A stretch of 64,000 nucleotides of DNA. Origin: Phallusia mammillata. Its lineage: Eukaryota > Chordata > Ascidiacea > Phlebobranchia > Ascidiidae. Below are positions 45,001-60,000 of the stretch, in pieces. Under the pieces are notes generated by a model. That model made no database searches, was not told where the DNA came from, and worked only from the letters and a program-made list of their open reading frames with translations. The stretch lies in contig QLIY01000228.1 in the NCBI GenBank assembly GCA_003260075.1, positions 1 to 64,000 of the forward strand, written 5' to 3'. Each line of letters starts with the position of its first letter. The first letter of the stretch is position 1. The translations under genes and the position numbers were made by a program.

Positions 45001-48000
45001 TGTACATTATTTCCCATCGGTTAAGAACCACTACTGTATGGCAAGGCGTAGGCTAGAGAAAACCCCCCCCCCTTGTGATGATGTTTTGTACCGTACATTA
45101 AATACAATGATTTCGAAAAAACAACAAAAAAACAATAACTTTGTGACCAAAAAATTAGATTCGCGACTTTATACATTCGTGAAAAAACTAAAACTTCAAT
45201 TTAGACGCAAATGACTTGCACAGTTTCCTCTAAATGTACATTATTTCCCATCGGTTAAGAACCACTACTGTATGGCAAGGCGTAGGCTAGAGAAAACCTA
45301 CCCTGTGGTGGGATTCGAACCCACGATAGGATGCGACTTACTATATGGTTTGTATCCATTATATGTTGGACAATAAATAGAAACAGCAAGGTACAAGTTG
45401 TGACATACTTTCTACTTCTCGTTGAGAGACCGGATTCGACCGATAGTGAGCTCATAGAGGCGTCCGTTTGTGACGTAGATCTGCTACTTCCGGTTGCGAC
45501 TGCGCTTGAATCCGGGGAGGGTTGGAAAAGTAGGGGGGTGCTGCGGTCCGATGATATTGTGATTGAACCTGGGAATGTTAGATATGGAATTATGAGTCTG
45601 TCGACTCAGTGCTGTCATCATCAGTGCAATAAAGTCTTCACTAAACAAAACTCCCCACTCGTTTTGGGCTAATTTTAACTCCATGTAGAATGTTAGTCGA
45701 AAACCTAATATTTTTCGCTGGAATAGACACAACACTCTTTCCTAAAAGTACAAAACTCGGAACAGTTTACGGCAAGACACAAAATACGTAGGAATATCAA
45801 ACTATGTACCCAACAACCCACCTATCTCGGAAGGTCTGTGTCCGACCGACGCATCTGAGGGCATTCGTATTCTCTTGTGTATATCGATAGTTCGGGATCG
45901 GTTCACGTGACTCGAAGAAACACTTATCGTTCGACTGAAATATAAGAATAAGTGCGTGATAACCACAAGGGTCCGTGTGTTTGTGCAAGAGCTACAACAT
46001 GAGCCAGTCAAGGCTTTTTCTTATTTTTTTCATATTTCGCATTATCGTTGTTTTTTTCGACCATTCGCGTTCCCAAAGATTCTGTTTTATACCCACAAAC
46101 AAATCCACGTTATTGAGTAACATCGCCTAGCAATGGACTACGACTATACAACGAGATTAGAAAATAAGCGAACAGTTAAAAATCATTTTTAATGCCTACT
46201 TAAAGCTTATAAAACGTTCTCCAATATTATTTTGTTGTTAAAAATATTTCCTATAGCATCGTTAATGTGGGTTTCGAACCTTCAACTATTCGACTAACTG
46301 TGACGTCATACCTGCCATTCGATGGTCTTGGAAGGGAATAAGCGTTTCGAGATCGAGCTGTTTGTGGCGTCACTATACTGGCTGACGACATGCTCTGTGA
46401 CGTAATACTCAATTAGTGAGGTCATAATAGGTAATAATGAAATATAGAATGAAGTGATTGTTACCTTTTGTGAAGATGCCTCGGGATAGCTCTCCCCCCC
46501 CCCCGACTAGGTGCGCCCGGAAATGACTTTCGATGCGTTGCAAGTTTACACTGCGCATCGACCAATTGGTGAACAGTAAACAAAAATCTCATTAAATTTC
46601 GTTGTGGTGTTTTAGTGTTATTTTAGCAGGCCAATATTCTTCTTCTGAATACCCCCCCCCCCATTTCGGTCTGTCAACAAATAAAAAAGAAATTAAACTT
46701 TATAAGTTATAAACGATCGTATAAACAAACTACCGAAGCGTACAACACATTTAATTAGGATACCGATAACGTATTTTTTTTCAGGCAAAAATACATGGAT
46801 GTATGCCCCCCCCCCACGAAAATTTTGGTCTGTTAACAAATAAAAAAGAAATTAAACTTTATAAGTTATAAACGATTGTATAAACAAACCAGCGAAGCGT
46901 ACAACACATTTAATTAGGATACCGATAACGTATTTTTTTCAGGCAAAAATATATGTATGTATGCTCTAGATTAAAAAACAGATGCTTCGTAACACACAAT
47001 CTTGATGTGGGTATCGGTTGGAAAGAGTATTTCTTTATCACCTACACAAACATGTTTAACATATTTACTGGCTTGAAAATTTAAAAAAGGTTATTGCATT
47101 ATGTCGACCCCAAAACAATGGCCAATACCAAACTTTTGTAATTTGTAAGCAAGAAACAGGCTAAACAAAAACTACTGATGTATATGTGTATTTTTACAAC
47201 GAAACCGCGTTATTGTTTAATTTTAACGGCACGTTAGCGATAAAACTGGTCTTTATTATGTACCCGCACCTTTCAGATGAAGGAGTAACGGGTAGTTGAA
47301 TATCAGGACTTGTCGATACGCTTGGACGACTCCCATGACTCGATTCAATGCTTTTAGGGTGGTCACGGTTCGACGACCTGCACAAAGATGAAATTATTTT
47401 CAAGCCACAAAACATTTAAATCGCTACAAAGTACATTGCATGCTTTCGCCAACTAAGAGGTTGTTTACCATAAAGGTTTTTCACATATTCTTGGAGTAGA
47501 AATAGTAATACTAGTTAAAGGATCTGTCTATAAAGGTTGACCACATCTAAGCAAAATGTAATACGAACCAAGTTATTAGTTTCAGCATAAAAGTTAAAAC
47601 AAAAGAACAGTTGTCAGTTTACCACAACAGTGTTTCACATACTTTTCGGTGTTGTCAGTGTTTCCCGTATCTTTCCAGTGGTTTGGAGCAACAATGTTGT
47701 TATTATTGATATTGACAGCAGTGTAGAAAATCTGCAAATATCATAATGTTAGTCAACCAATACCAGTATATTATACAGTCACTGGGAATATGTCTTGGAA
47801 ATAAGGTATTTACATAATACAGGCAATCAGTACAGGAAATCATTTGCTTTATTTTGCCAAACGAACATTATATCAACGTGTACAGCACAAGCCAATACCG
47901 TCGATCTTTTGCCACCAGCTGCACCGATGAGACCTTATGTGTCGGAACAGTGTGCACTGTCTGCAGCTTATCATTTATTATCTTGGGGGTTTTATAATTT

Positions 48001-51000
48001 AACTTGGGATTTTATAAAATACAGTTTGAACCTTAGTAAAAGAAAAATATGCACAAGCTTGCGAAAGAAACGACTTCGGAAATCACATTTAACTTGTCTC
48101 TGTACAAAATTACAAACGCAGTTCGTTCGCTATCGAATATTATTTCACCGATGGTAACAATAGTTTTGTCGAAACATTTTTAAGGGTTACGTTGTAGGCG
48201 GTTCAAATTCTGCTACAGCCGGTTTGAACATTAACAGTTACGTAATGTGAATAAAATCCATGGAGTGAAACGTCTACGACACTTACAATACACAAGTGGC
48301 CACGTGGCACTTACTGATTGGCTGGGTCCCATAGGGGCGGATTGTGGGCGTTTCATCCTGCCCTTCCCGTGAGTCCGACTTGACCGAATTGGAACAACTG
48401 AAAAATATGTTATTTTGTAAAATCTACTTGTGGTGGCGTCCATGTCTCGACGTTTTGGCCAATTAGCTGTGTAGATCAAATTTCACATAAGTAATACATC
48501 CGGTATTTGTGTGTGAAAAGGTGAAAAGTCTTTTTCATTTACAACAAATGATATAAAATGCACTGTGGGGGTAATAAGGTTCAAAAGTTCTGTTTTAATA
48601 AATGACATTTAGTGTCGATTTTTTTAGATTTCTAAAAGAGGTCTGCCCCTTCAATAGCAGACATGCTATGCTCACGATTACTGATTTTATGTGGATTTTT
48701 TTTCCGATTAATGATGCCCACGTGGGTGAAATATATATCGTATGCCCCCCCCCCTTTTAAAAGAGGTCTGCCCCTTCAATAGTAGACATGCTATGCTCAC
48801 GATTACTGATTTTATGTGGATTTTTTTGCGATTAATGATGCCCACGTGGGTGAAATATATATCGTATAACACTATTTGTTGACTGATTCAGAAGCACTGT
48901 TGCTTCGTCAATTATTCTTAATGGATCAATAAGTAAGTGCTTTCAAAGTATTTTGTGACAAATTTAGTTCATACTATACTTAAAATTGTAACAAGTCGAG
49001 TTTGGGTTTATGCATGTTGCAATTTCCACCAATTTTAACTCATTTCTTAACTTTGAAACTTTTGACAGAGTTCATCATAGAAATCTTACCTGGTTGTGAC
49101 ACGACGCTAGGTGGCGACGAAGGGACGCGCACGTGATCATGGAAATTACCGTCATCGGAAGTGGGAGTAGCGGGCGTCATGCTTGGCTGACCACGGATGG
49201 CGGTCGGTGGAGTGTGACCGGCACTGTTGCCGCTAGGTGGGGTGAAGGTGTTGAAGTTTATTTGGGGGCGGGGACGCGGTTTGGGAGTGAAAACTGAAAG
49301 ACGACCCTGTCCTAAAAATAAAAATGATTTGTTAGTTTCTTGCATTGTTGCTTGATGATTTCAAAGTTTGATTGGAACTGACAAACGATTGTCGAAACGT
49401 CATGCTTCACAGAAATATATTATTTTGTCTGTTTTGAAGTTTTTTAACCGAAAATGGTCTATGTTTTCTCATAGTTTTTAAGAAAAAGAAACGCATAGAT
49501 CCCTTCATATCTGTTGCGTATAGTTTGCAAATTAGACATAATACAATAAAACTTGGTATGTATGAAACCCACAAATAGCTCCATGGCGAAAAACATCTGG
49601 TGGTACAAGTCTTAATAAAACTGGCTTGATTCAGACCTGACGCTACACTTGGCCTTAATTTGTGCCGTAATTTCCTTTGCAGCATAAATACAATTTATTA
49701 TAAGAAGGGGAAGGAAAAAAAAACCCAATCGACAGTCTTTTAAGTTTGTCTGGAGGTAATTAATCCGTCGTCCGCGAGGTTTGCAATCGTCATAAACACG
49801 TGACCCACCTCCACCGCCGCCGTTTCCCGCCAAAACATTTGTCAGCGACTGACTGTCCAAGCGCGGCCACGTGCCTCTGTTGCTCCCTCCAGTGGACGAT
49901 GTATCGGTGCTGCTTTTGTTTCGGTTTTTGCGTGTCCATGGAAACCGTGACGAGCTCGGTTTCTGGATTAAACGATAAATTTTGGGGATATACTTAAAAA
50001 AAAAAACATAAGTTAACGTACAAACAATTTGCAAAGAAATTGTTAAATAATATTTTTTTAAATTTTTTTTTTCACAACAACAACCTACTAATGAAATTTG
50101 ACTTTCGGGACTTTCAAAAACCGCCATAACACAGGAGTTTTATAATGTTTGTGACGTCATACTGACCTTGTTCTTCCGCATTTTTACCGGTGCTTTATTG
50201 GTTGGATGTGATGACGTGTAATCAGATTTGTTGCCTTGTAAAAAAATAAAAATTACAGATAGCACAAAAGCACAATATATATATCAGGTAAAAGTTCAGT
50301 TTTTTTTCGCTTTTATTTGTGTCTATAAGATCACCCAGCTTTAATCATTTAATTCAAAGAAGAAAGTTTTGTGCAAACGTTAAATCAAGAAGAGCATGGG
50401 ATTGGTTTGCGAATATTATTAGGCCTATTCAAGCGTAATACTGAACCAAGTTCAACAACTAACCGTTCTTATGCGGCAAGGCATAGGCTAGAAAAACTGA
50501 TTAATTACTATTTATTCATTTTCAGCTGACGAGTTTAATTAAACATTGACAAACATACACAAATGCTATTTTTAATTTAATTTCCTACCATGTTTGTAGT
50601 CAGGACTTCGTTCGTTTGAACGTGGACTCAAATCTCCAGGCGACTGAAATAAACAAAAATTAAAATTCAGACAACTTCGTTGCAAGAAATAGAAATTTAC
50701 TAAAAGGAATTTTTAGGTTAATCCAAAAACTGTAGCAGTTTGTTTTAAAAAGGTGCAGAATTTAAAAAAATAAAATCATAGTTCAAAAAGTTGATGGGTG
50801 CTGGTTTATAATGAAGCTACCTTTAAAGTCATAACTGAAACTGTTTTCCATCCAACAGACAATACAAAAACTTTATTTCGTGAACAAAGTCGATTTGTGG
50901 CTCATCACATGATGAAGTATTTTAAATCTTTGCAAAACAATTGTTCAAGCTTATGTTATGAGAGCTCTTTTTAATCACATAATACAACAAGTTGGAATCT

Positions 51001-54000
51001 TTTGCCCACACAGAATATTTCGTACAGTTTGCAAACCAGTGCCATAAGATTTAAGCTGTCAGTTTGCAGCATAATATTCCCAACAATTTTTGTCACCTTT
51101 TCATCAAACTCCCACTCTTCCCTTCTCCCCTGTTTATGCGATAAACCGTAGCCGTTCTCCAATTGGTCGATCATGTTGTCATGACTACCGACGTGCTCGT
51201 GAACCGTGAAACTGCGCTCCAACTTCAATTCGCAAACGTCATTCTGACTCAGCATTTCGTTGACCTGCAAAATATGGGGTTGGATATTAAGTTGAGGTAA
51301 CACATATATAAAGCGAATGAAGTGAACATGTCAAAATATTGATCTACTTATGCTTGTGTGAATTTGGAGATTAAAGTTGTGTGAAACAAACGATACTCAG
51401 AGCATTGTACATGAAGTAAGCTCTTAATGCAAATTTTAATGGGTTATAAACTTGATGTTGGGAACGCTTTCATTTTCAAGATTTTATATTTCTGAAGCTC
51501 CATATTACAAAAATGTAAAGATGTTTGTTTCTGGTTGAATAATTACACTTGACTGTTTCAGTTGTAGAACTGTCACAATACACATTCTGGCAAAACGTGA
51601 GAAGCTGAGTGTCTTGCAAAAAAAATCAACTGCTTTGACCAAAGCTGCGGTCATGACCAACAATTAAAATCGACTGAAAGTTAATGTCTGAAAGACAACC
51701 AAAACCAAAGAAATTGGAATCTTTTTACAGATGACTTTACCCTCACAAAATAGATCTTTGTATTACCCTGATAAAAAACGCAAATAGAACGGTAAGTAGA
51801 ACGGAGACTATTAACACACTATTTAAGAAATTGAAACATCCCCAATCCAAGCTTGTACTCCAGCAATTTGTTTTAATTCAGTGTTTTTAAACTTCACTTT
51901 TTTACTTTTTGCTTTTTTGTTGATATTTTCCCCCCCCCCTTCAGTGTTTTTAAACTTCACTTTTTTACTTTTTGCTTTTTTGTTGATGTCTAATCCTGTG
52001 GTTTTGTAGAAAGTGAAGATGCCATTAAGGCGAAATATTATATCCCACAGTATTCATCGACAATTTGATTACTCAAAATATTTTGCGTTCTAGCCCATGT
52101 AAGCTTAACTGGCCTACACACAATCAACCACCAGTAACACACCTGATATATAGTTTTCTCCGCAACAGAAACATTATTGACAGCGAGAAGTCGATCCCCG
52201 TTCAAAATTCCGTCGCATATCGAATTTTTCACGAACGGACACATCTCCACTGTTACGTCACGTTGTCGTGGCAACTGACGCACGAAGCGACGCTGACGAA
52301 GGGCGACATCTTGTGATAAACCGTCCCAGTCTCCGGCGTCAATTGCTGAGTCATGACTGTGCGTGTTTCCATTGTGAGTCAGCTCGATTCTCGTCTGCAT
52401 CTCGCGCAATTCACCCAATATCTTGTTTTTCGTTTCCTTTGTTGAATCGTGTTCCTGTCAATTGTGACGTCATAAGAATTAATAATTTTTAGCGTAATCC
52501 AGCACAATGAAAGGGTTGTTTCAGTTGCACAAAAACGTTCAGTGGAAAATGTATAAACCGCTACTAGAGCAAATAACAACAAAAAATAATATGTTAACCT
52601 TCAAAACATCCAGAAAATTTTTATAAAAAACTTTAAACATTATAACGAACCATTGCAATTAGGTTTTAACGCGGTGAAAAACAAAATAAGCAATTGAAAG
52701 GAAACCAACATATTTTAGCTGTAAACGGGCTAATGTTGTTAAAACCTAAAATATTGAAACAGAAATAAGACATTTTCAGCCTGTTGCTTCCAGCAAACTG
52801 GAGCGTCGTTGGATGGCTACACTGGCCAATACGGCTTTTATGTAAAAATATGGTAGGTTTAAAACTAACAACCCCTCCCACCTTAACAGCCTCTTCTAAT
52901 CGTTTCACCAATCTTTCGCGTTCTTCCTTTATGATGTCACAATTCTTTCTGCTTTCTTCAAGTTCAATTCCAAGTTTGTCTCGTTCCGAAAATGCAAGTT
53001 TGCGCCACCTAGCGATAAAATAAAATTTGAAGATTCGTGAAAAAGGCCACTACAGAAAACAAACAATGGACCGAACAGCTTGGTGCATATAGTGGACCTG
53101 AGTAAAACTCAATACATTCAATGTAGGATATGTTTATTCACATCAAAACTATGGATAACATTGCACAAAGTTTATTTACAATTTTATGCACACAAAATGG
53201 TAATTTGAAAGTTTTTAATTTTTAAAAAAACTTTAGATTGAGTGTTAAAATCCTTTGTTGATTACCAAGAAAGTATTTTAACAATAAGATCTACTTCAGC
53301 AGCTGACAACAGTGCCTTTTTTTGGAACTGTACAATCGAAAAATGCTAAACAAAAATTCCCACACAAAAGCATTGAAGTCGGAGTAAATGTAAAACCGTA
53401 AGAAATAACAACAGGTTCCCCAAAAATCCCAGAAATGTTTTCCACAAACTAAACAGTAATCTTTTTTGCCAATCCCACTCCAGCAGGTCTTTAAAGAAAG
53501 TTAATTACCTCCCCCTTCAACTTGGTACAAGTCAGTAGATGGCTAGTGTGTTTGTACAACCCTTGAGAACCTTTCAACAAAATCTTAGCTGGGATTTGTG
53601 TATTGCTCGACCTCTTCAAGCTTAAGGACTTTCCTCTGTTGTGGAAACTGATCAACAACCAAAGTCAAGTATTGCCTCAAAATATCGATTAAGTTGTTGA
53701 CAACAAAAGTCGGCTTTAAATCCACTCAAGAATCACCAAAACAAGATTTTAAAGGTTTCTGGATGTGAAGTTTAACATGTGGTGTATAACAAAGCAATGT
53801 TAAACTATTTAGAAAAAGTGGTCATAAATGCTTCAAGGCGGATCCCAGTTATGATTGAATGTATATCTTAACCAGGGTTGCCATACCGTCCTTATTTCTA
53901 AGATTTGTCCTTATTTTGAAGGGCAATGTCTCAGAAAAATGTATTGTCCTTATTTCTAAGAAATGTCCTTATTTTTGACTGTAGTCCTTCTTTTGTCTTA

Positions 54001-57000
54001 TTTTCAACAATTACTAGTCAAATCCCTGCCACAAGTAAAAGTAAACCTAGACCTGAGCAGTCGTGAGATGCACAAAGTATTTTCTACGAACAAGGAGTTG
54101 TTGGAACAGATTGTTTCTGGCAAAAAATATGGCATGGCTCGTTTAAACGCGAAAAATTATTTAAAACGTTTGTTTCGTTTCGAATGGAAACTTATTTTTT
54201 CCGTTGTCCTTATTTTCGACTACGTGTCGATGGCAACCCTGATCTTAACTGATACTGGCCGAACTGACGATCCCCTACTACGAAGCTGACATGTTCAGCA
54301 TACGAGGCAGGCAACGGTGCTTGTGATTCGACTTTCGGCGGATTCTCCACTAAGCCTGTGTAGCTCAGTTGGTAAATCGCGAGTTCCATAAAGATTCCTG
54401 TGGTGGGTTCGAATCCCACCATCCCCCCCCCCAATGCTGGGTGACCGGCTGATTCGGTACACACCTTTAATAGGCCTGGCGTACTGTGATTTATTTAGAA
54501 GTCTTTCAATATTGTTGCTAATAATAAGATTTACCTAATCGCATACTCTACCGTCTACATGGTGACTTCCATACCCACACCTTATAAAACCTTTAAAGAA
54601 CCCAAACCAGTTAAAGTTTTAAATAAAACCAATTTCCTCAAATTTATAAATTACCCCACCTAGTGGCAGCTTCAGCTTCGCTTCGTGCCTCTATCAGCTC
54701 TTGTTTAGTGATCTCCAGTTTAGCACGGAGCGCCTCCTTCTCCCGTGACGTCAGTTCGATCGTTTCCATGGCGATCTCGTGAGCTTTTCGTGCATTGTAA
54801 GCTTCCTGGAGTTGAACTTCTTTCTCAAGCAATGCTTGCTTACGCTCACACTGAGCCACGTAAAGTTCTTGTTTCAATCCACTAATGTCCACTGATGATG
54901 TCTGAATGGATGTGAACATATTAAAATTTCCAAAATTTCGAAAGTTATTACTGATGTCAGAAATAACTTTTAGTTTTCAGAGTCTGTGGGTCAACTGGGT
55001 TCAAAAATGGTCTGGACTAATGTGGGACAATTACTTATTAATTATTTGTACATAAAACCACTTACTCTTGACCAAATTGAAAAGCAAACCCACATTAGTA
55101 AAAGAAGTGGCACAAATATGCCCAAAACAAAACTAAAAATGTTTTTTTACAAGATAGCTGTTATTTGCATGCACTTAACATGTGGTTTGGGTTCAAACAT
55201 GTTTATAAGTTGTGACGGTTGAAAACCACTTACAGATCCTCGTTGAAGTGACAAAAGTTGATTCTTGGTTGTCTCCAACTCTTCTTGAAATTTCTGCTTC
55301 TCCAAAATCGAATGTTTCCTAAAAAGAACAGAACACTGTAACATTCAGTTTTGCAATGAAAAACTGGATAAATGATTTGAAAGGTTTGTCTAAATTTACT
55401 AAATTACCAAAAATATTTAACCTAAGTTTAGGGTTACAACACTACCTCAGTTAATCTGGGCATGTATGGTTAGAAAAAAAATGTCGGGATTATGTGGAGA
55501 TTCGGATTAACAAATGTCGATTAGTCCAAGCCTAATCACATTACAAATCATTTGTACCTAAGTTTTATCAGAGGCAAAGATCCGGATTAACCGAATCCCA
55601 GTATAACCAAGGTTTATTGTAATTCTTAAAAGCTAAAGGTCTGGTTGCATAAACAAAACATTGCCACAAAAACAATCAACAAGTTTTTGTGGGTAAGTGG
55701 CAACATTCGTAATTTTCCATTTGTTCAACTTACAGTTCAGTTTCTTTTTCACTTAAATCATCCTGCAGCTTGTTCATATCTTGGTGGACGCTATCCCTCT
55801 CACTCATCACAAGTGCATATTCACGCTTGTATTTTGTTCTTTCATCACGAACTCGTGCAAGATCTTTCTGCAAATTAACAATCGCATCGATACAAGTACA
55901 CCCCCCCCCCACGCTTGTATTTTGTTCTTTCATCACGAACTCGTGCAAGATCTTTCTGTAAATTAACAATCGCATCGATACAAGCTAATTATAACTTCGG
56001 AGGCAATATAATGAACACAAATTCATTTTATGGCATATGTCATTTAATTGCATATTGTTCAGAAATTCAAACTGTAGTCATTGGTTAAATTAGTGGTTCC
56101 CAACTTTTAACAGCGAATTCCTCTCTTAACATCTCAAAACATTTTTATCCCTTTCTAATATACTACATAGTAGAGGATAAACCATATAAAGATCATTTAA
56201 AATTGGGTCTTTTATCAACTTCACAAGTTATATTCCAAGAGATTAAGTGCCTATTTATAAAGCACGTGTAAAAGCAAATTCCTCCCTCCCCCCCCCCCGA
56301 ATTCCTCTCTTAACATCTCAAAACATTTTTATCCCTTTCTAATATAGTAGAGGATAAACCATATAAAGATCATTTAAATTTGGGTCTTTTATCAACTTCA
56401 CAGGTTATATTCCCAGAGATTAAGTGCCTATTTACCACTTGTAAAAGCAAATTTCTCGCTGGTTGGTCACCACTGGGTTAAATCATCAATTGCATAAAAT
56501 AGCTTGGCAAATGAGTTATGCATTTAACCAGATTGGTCAGTATTCTAACAATTAAGTTTCACAAACCTGAAGTGATTCCATTCGCTCGTTCATAAGTTCT
56601 AGTTGCCGAATCATTGATTCTTTATCTGTGCATAAAAGTAGCAACAGCGTTTACAGTAGGAACAAAAATGATGCTAATTACCCCTTTGCTTGCTACAGTA
56701 ATTAGGTACATTTATTTCGTTGAGGACATAATAAACTGTGTATGGACATTTTGTTTGTTGTTTGTTTCATTTTTATCCTCAGTACTTGGACATCACTTTA
56801 GTGTGTCATGTTAACAATAAGTCTGTGGCAAACTGTATGTTTTGTTACAAGTCCGTTGAACCATCTTTTATCTCATTTTTTCGTTTATTAGAGTTGGTGA
56901 TTTAAATTTGTTTCAACTGGGTTGACACAATGCCACTTAAGTTTTTTGGTTGGGGAATAACAATTAGCCAAGGCTAGATTATAACCCACCCCCCCCCCAC

Positions 57001-60000
57001 ACAATGCCACTTAAGTTTTTTGGTTGGGGAATAACAATTAGCCAAGACTAGATTATAACCCGCAACCAACACATGCTTTTAAATCTTTTACTCCATGATT
57101 CATCTGAATTTTTATTCAAGAAGATTTTCACATGTGCACACAATCAAATCTGATTTTATCATGTGCACACCCCACCACAGGCGTTGATTCCCGGGGTGGC
57201 AGGGTCCCCCCCCCCATGTGCAAAGCAAGCTACCCGAAATTCTCTTCGCTTCAGCGATTTTCACCAAGTTTGCTCCTCCAGAGCAAGCCTGAACAAGACT
57301 TATGACGTAACAATGGCAATTTTCACGCCCCCCCCCCAAGCCAAAATTGCAGTATAAAGTAGTCAACTTGGATATACATAAAAAATAAAAAAATAAAAAA
57401 ATAAATAAATAAAAACTTCCCCCCCCCCATGTGCAAAGCAAGCTACCCGAAATTCTCTTCGCTTCAGCGATTTTCATCAAGTTTGCTCCTCCAGAGCAAA
57501 CCTGAACAAGACTTATGACGTAACAATGGCAATTTTCACATTTTTATGTATTCTTGATGTTAATTGGCAGTTGGGGTTTGTATTGTTAAATAGAGTGTTC
57601 CATTTCGCGTGGGAAATATAATTGCAGCGGCCACCAATGTACACTTTTCCTGCTAGTAACCATCACGCTGCTGTGATTTTCATCACTAACACATTGTAAC
57701 ATTATAACTCCCCAACAAGAAGGGCGATTTGTGTCCCCCCCCCCATATAATTGCAGCGGCCACCAATGTACACTTTTCCTGCTAGTAACCATTACGCTGC
57801 TGTGATTTTCATCACTAATGCATTGTAACATTATAACTCCCCAACAAGAAGGGCGATTTGTGACGTGACTTTTATAGGTGTTACAGCCATGTTAAACAAG
57901 GTTGCGTATCTGCGAACTGCCATATACAAACCGTAACATGTAACATAGTGTGGTTTGATTACATAAGGAACCACTTAATCAAATTTTGCCACCCCACAAA
58001 AGAAAATTTATGCTAAAAAATTGACGCCGATGAACCCCACCCAAGTTTGCTTTAGTGTTAACTACTGTTGCAATGTAATCTAAGAAGATACCCCCCCCCC
58101 AAACCGTAACATGTAACATAGTGTGGTTTGATTACATAAGGAACCACTCAATCAAATTTTGCCACCCCACAAAAGAAAATTTATGCTAAAAAATTGCAGT
58201 CATTCGTAAAATAATAGCTTACACCTATGTGCAGTATATGACAGAATTCTACCTGGATTTTGCATTGTTACGTTCTCCAGTTGTTTCTGTATTTTCGATC
58301 GAGATTCACTTTCTTCAGCAAACTTTCTTCGTAACTCTTCATGTGATGAACTCAACTGTTCGTATCTGACAACAAAGTTTTAATTGAAAGAGAGGCACTG
58401 ATTAAACACAAACCTATTAGTTGTAGTATTTTCAGGCAAATAGAGAAAGCCAAAATTGCAGTATAAAGTAGTCAACTTGGATATACATAAAAAAAAAATT
58501 TTGACAGTTTAGTTAAAAATTTACAAAAAACACCATGAAAAAGTGAATTTACTCATAATTCTTTCTGGGTGATTTTTGGATATTTCTTTCAAAAACTGTT
58601 AAATTGCAACCAATATTTATGTTAATTTATGTTTAACTCTAAAATTGAACTGTAAAAAAGTAGTAAAAGCAACCTGTAAAAAAATCTATGTGCGTGAGTT
58701 AAGTAGTTTGAACAAGGGAAGGTCAAACAGGGATTAAACTGAAATACAAAAGCTTAACCGAACATTTATTATTCGAGTAAGGTGAAGTGGTACTTATTCA
58801 ATCATTAACAATACTTGTCGATATAACTACATCCCAATACATGAAATTAAACCTTTATATCACTTAACTACAGTCTACAGTATAGTGATTCATGGTTAAA
58901 TTGTGTAATTGAAATCATAAATACATTGTTCACAAACAAAACACTAAAAAAATACAATGTCTTCATGTTCACAATATACTTGTTTTGTTTTTCAGAAGGC
59001 AGGTGCACCTATAGTTTAGAAAAAATATGAATGGTCCAAAGTAAAATGAGACAAGAAATTATGGAAGGTTTTTAAGAATATTTGCAACTAACTATTAAAC
59101 AGCACAAACTATTTGTACATCTGTAAACAACATTAGTTATTAGCAGTATACAATGCTTTTTAAATGTCTTTTTTTAGTCCATTAAATTATTTCAAATTTA
59201 AATTCAGGGTAAAAACTACTTGAAAACACAAAAATCATTTTAAAGAAAAATATCTTTCACATCATAAATTTTATGATCAATTTGCATTAAAATATGCTTT
59301 AAAAACAACAAAACACTATATATATTTTAATCAAGTCGATACACATATTTAAGCGAATGACAAAAACAGTTTTATTCAGCAGAATCAAGGAAAATCATTT
59401 TTGAAAGACTAAAGTCCATGAACCTGAGCTGAACCTGTATAACTTGACGCCACTGTGTTGGACGAAAACCAAAGCATATTTACCTAGGGGCTCACAATAT
59501 GTCCGACCAAGCCTTACTCGTGATAATTATTAATACTTGGCCAATATTTAACAAGGCAAGCTCCTATGCAACCTTTATTCAGTTACTCTGCTGTGCCTTT
59601 TCTTTCACAAAACCAAAATAAAAGCTTTCTGGGGACTTTGTTAATATTTTACTTTTCCGAAAACTTTTCCCCCCCCCCCCAATTTGCATTAAAATATGCT
59701 TTAAAAACAACAAAACACTATATATATATATTTTAATCAAGTCTGTACACATATTTAAGCGAATGACAAAAACAGTTTTATTCAGCAGAATCAAGGAAAA
59801 TCATTTTTGAAAGACTAAAGTCCATGAACCTGAGCTGAACCTGTATAACTTGACGCCACTGTGTTGGACGAAAACCAAAGCATATTTACCTAGGGGCTCA
59901 CAATATGTCCGACCAAGCCTTACTCGTGATAATTATTAATACTTGGCCAATATTTAACAAGGCAAGCTCCTATGCAACCTTTATTCAGTTACTCTGCTGT

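Noticed and set aside
45590..45625. CTGATGATGAC...GTCGACAGACTC on the minus strand as a hammerhead
   Set aside because: GAAAC is replaced by GACAGAC and stem II has only three pairs. It may be a remnant but is too weak to annotate.
53963..54289. 108-residue open frame as a transposase or novel gene
   Set aside because: It lies inside a short MITE, runs across its end and shows no transposase motif.
54357..54425. Functional tRNA gene
   Set aside because: A and B boxes are present, but the acceptor and anticodon arms do not pair and the sequence continues into a SINE body.
57213..57510. Open frame VQACSGGANLVKIAEAKRIS as an extra DLG5 exon
   Set aside because: It has an acceptor-like TTCAG, but the composition is unlike the coiled coil, the exons on either side already join in phase, and the block is cut by C runs.
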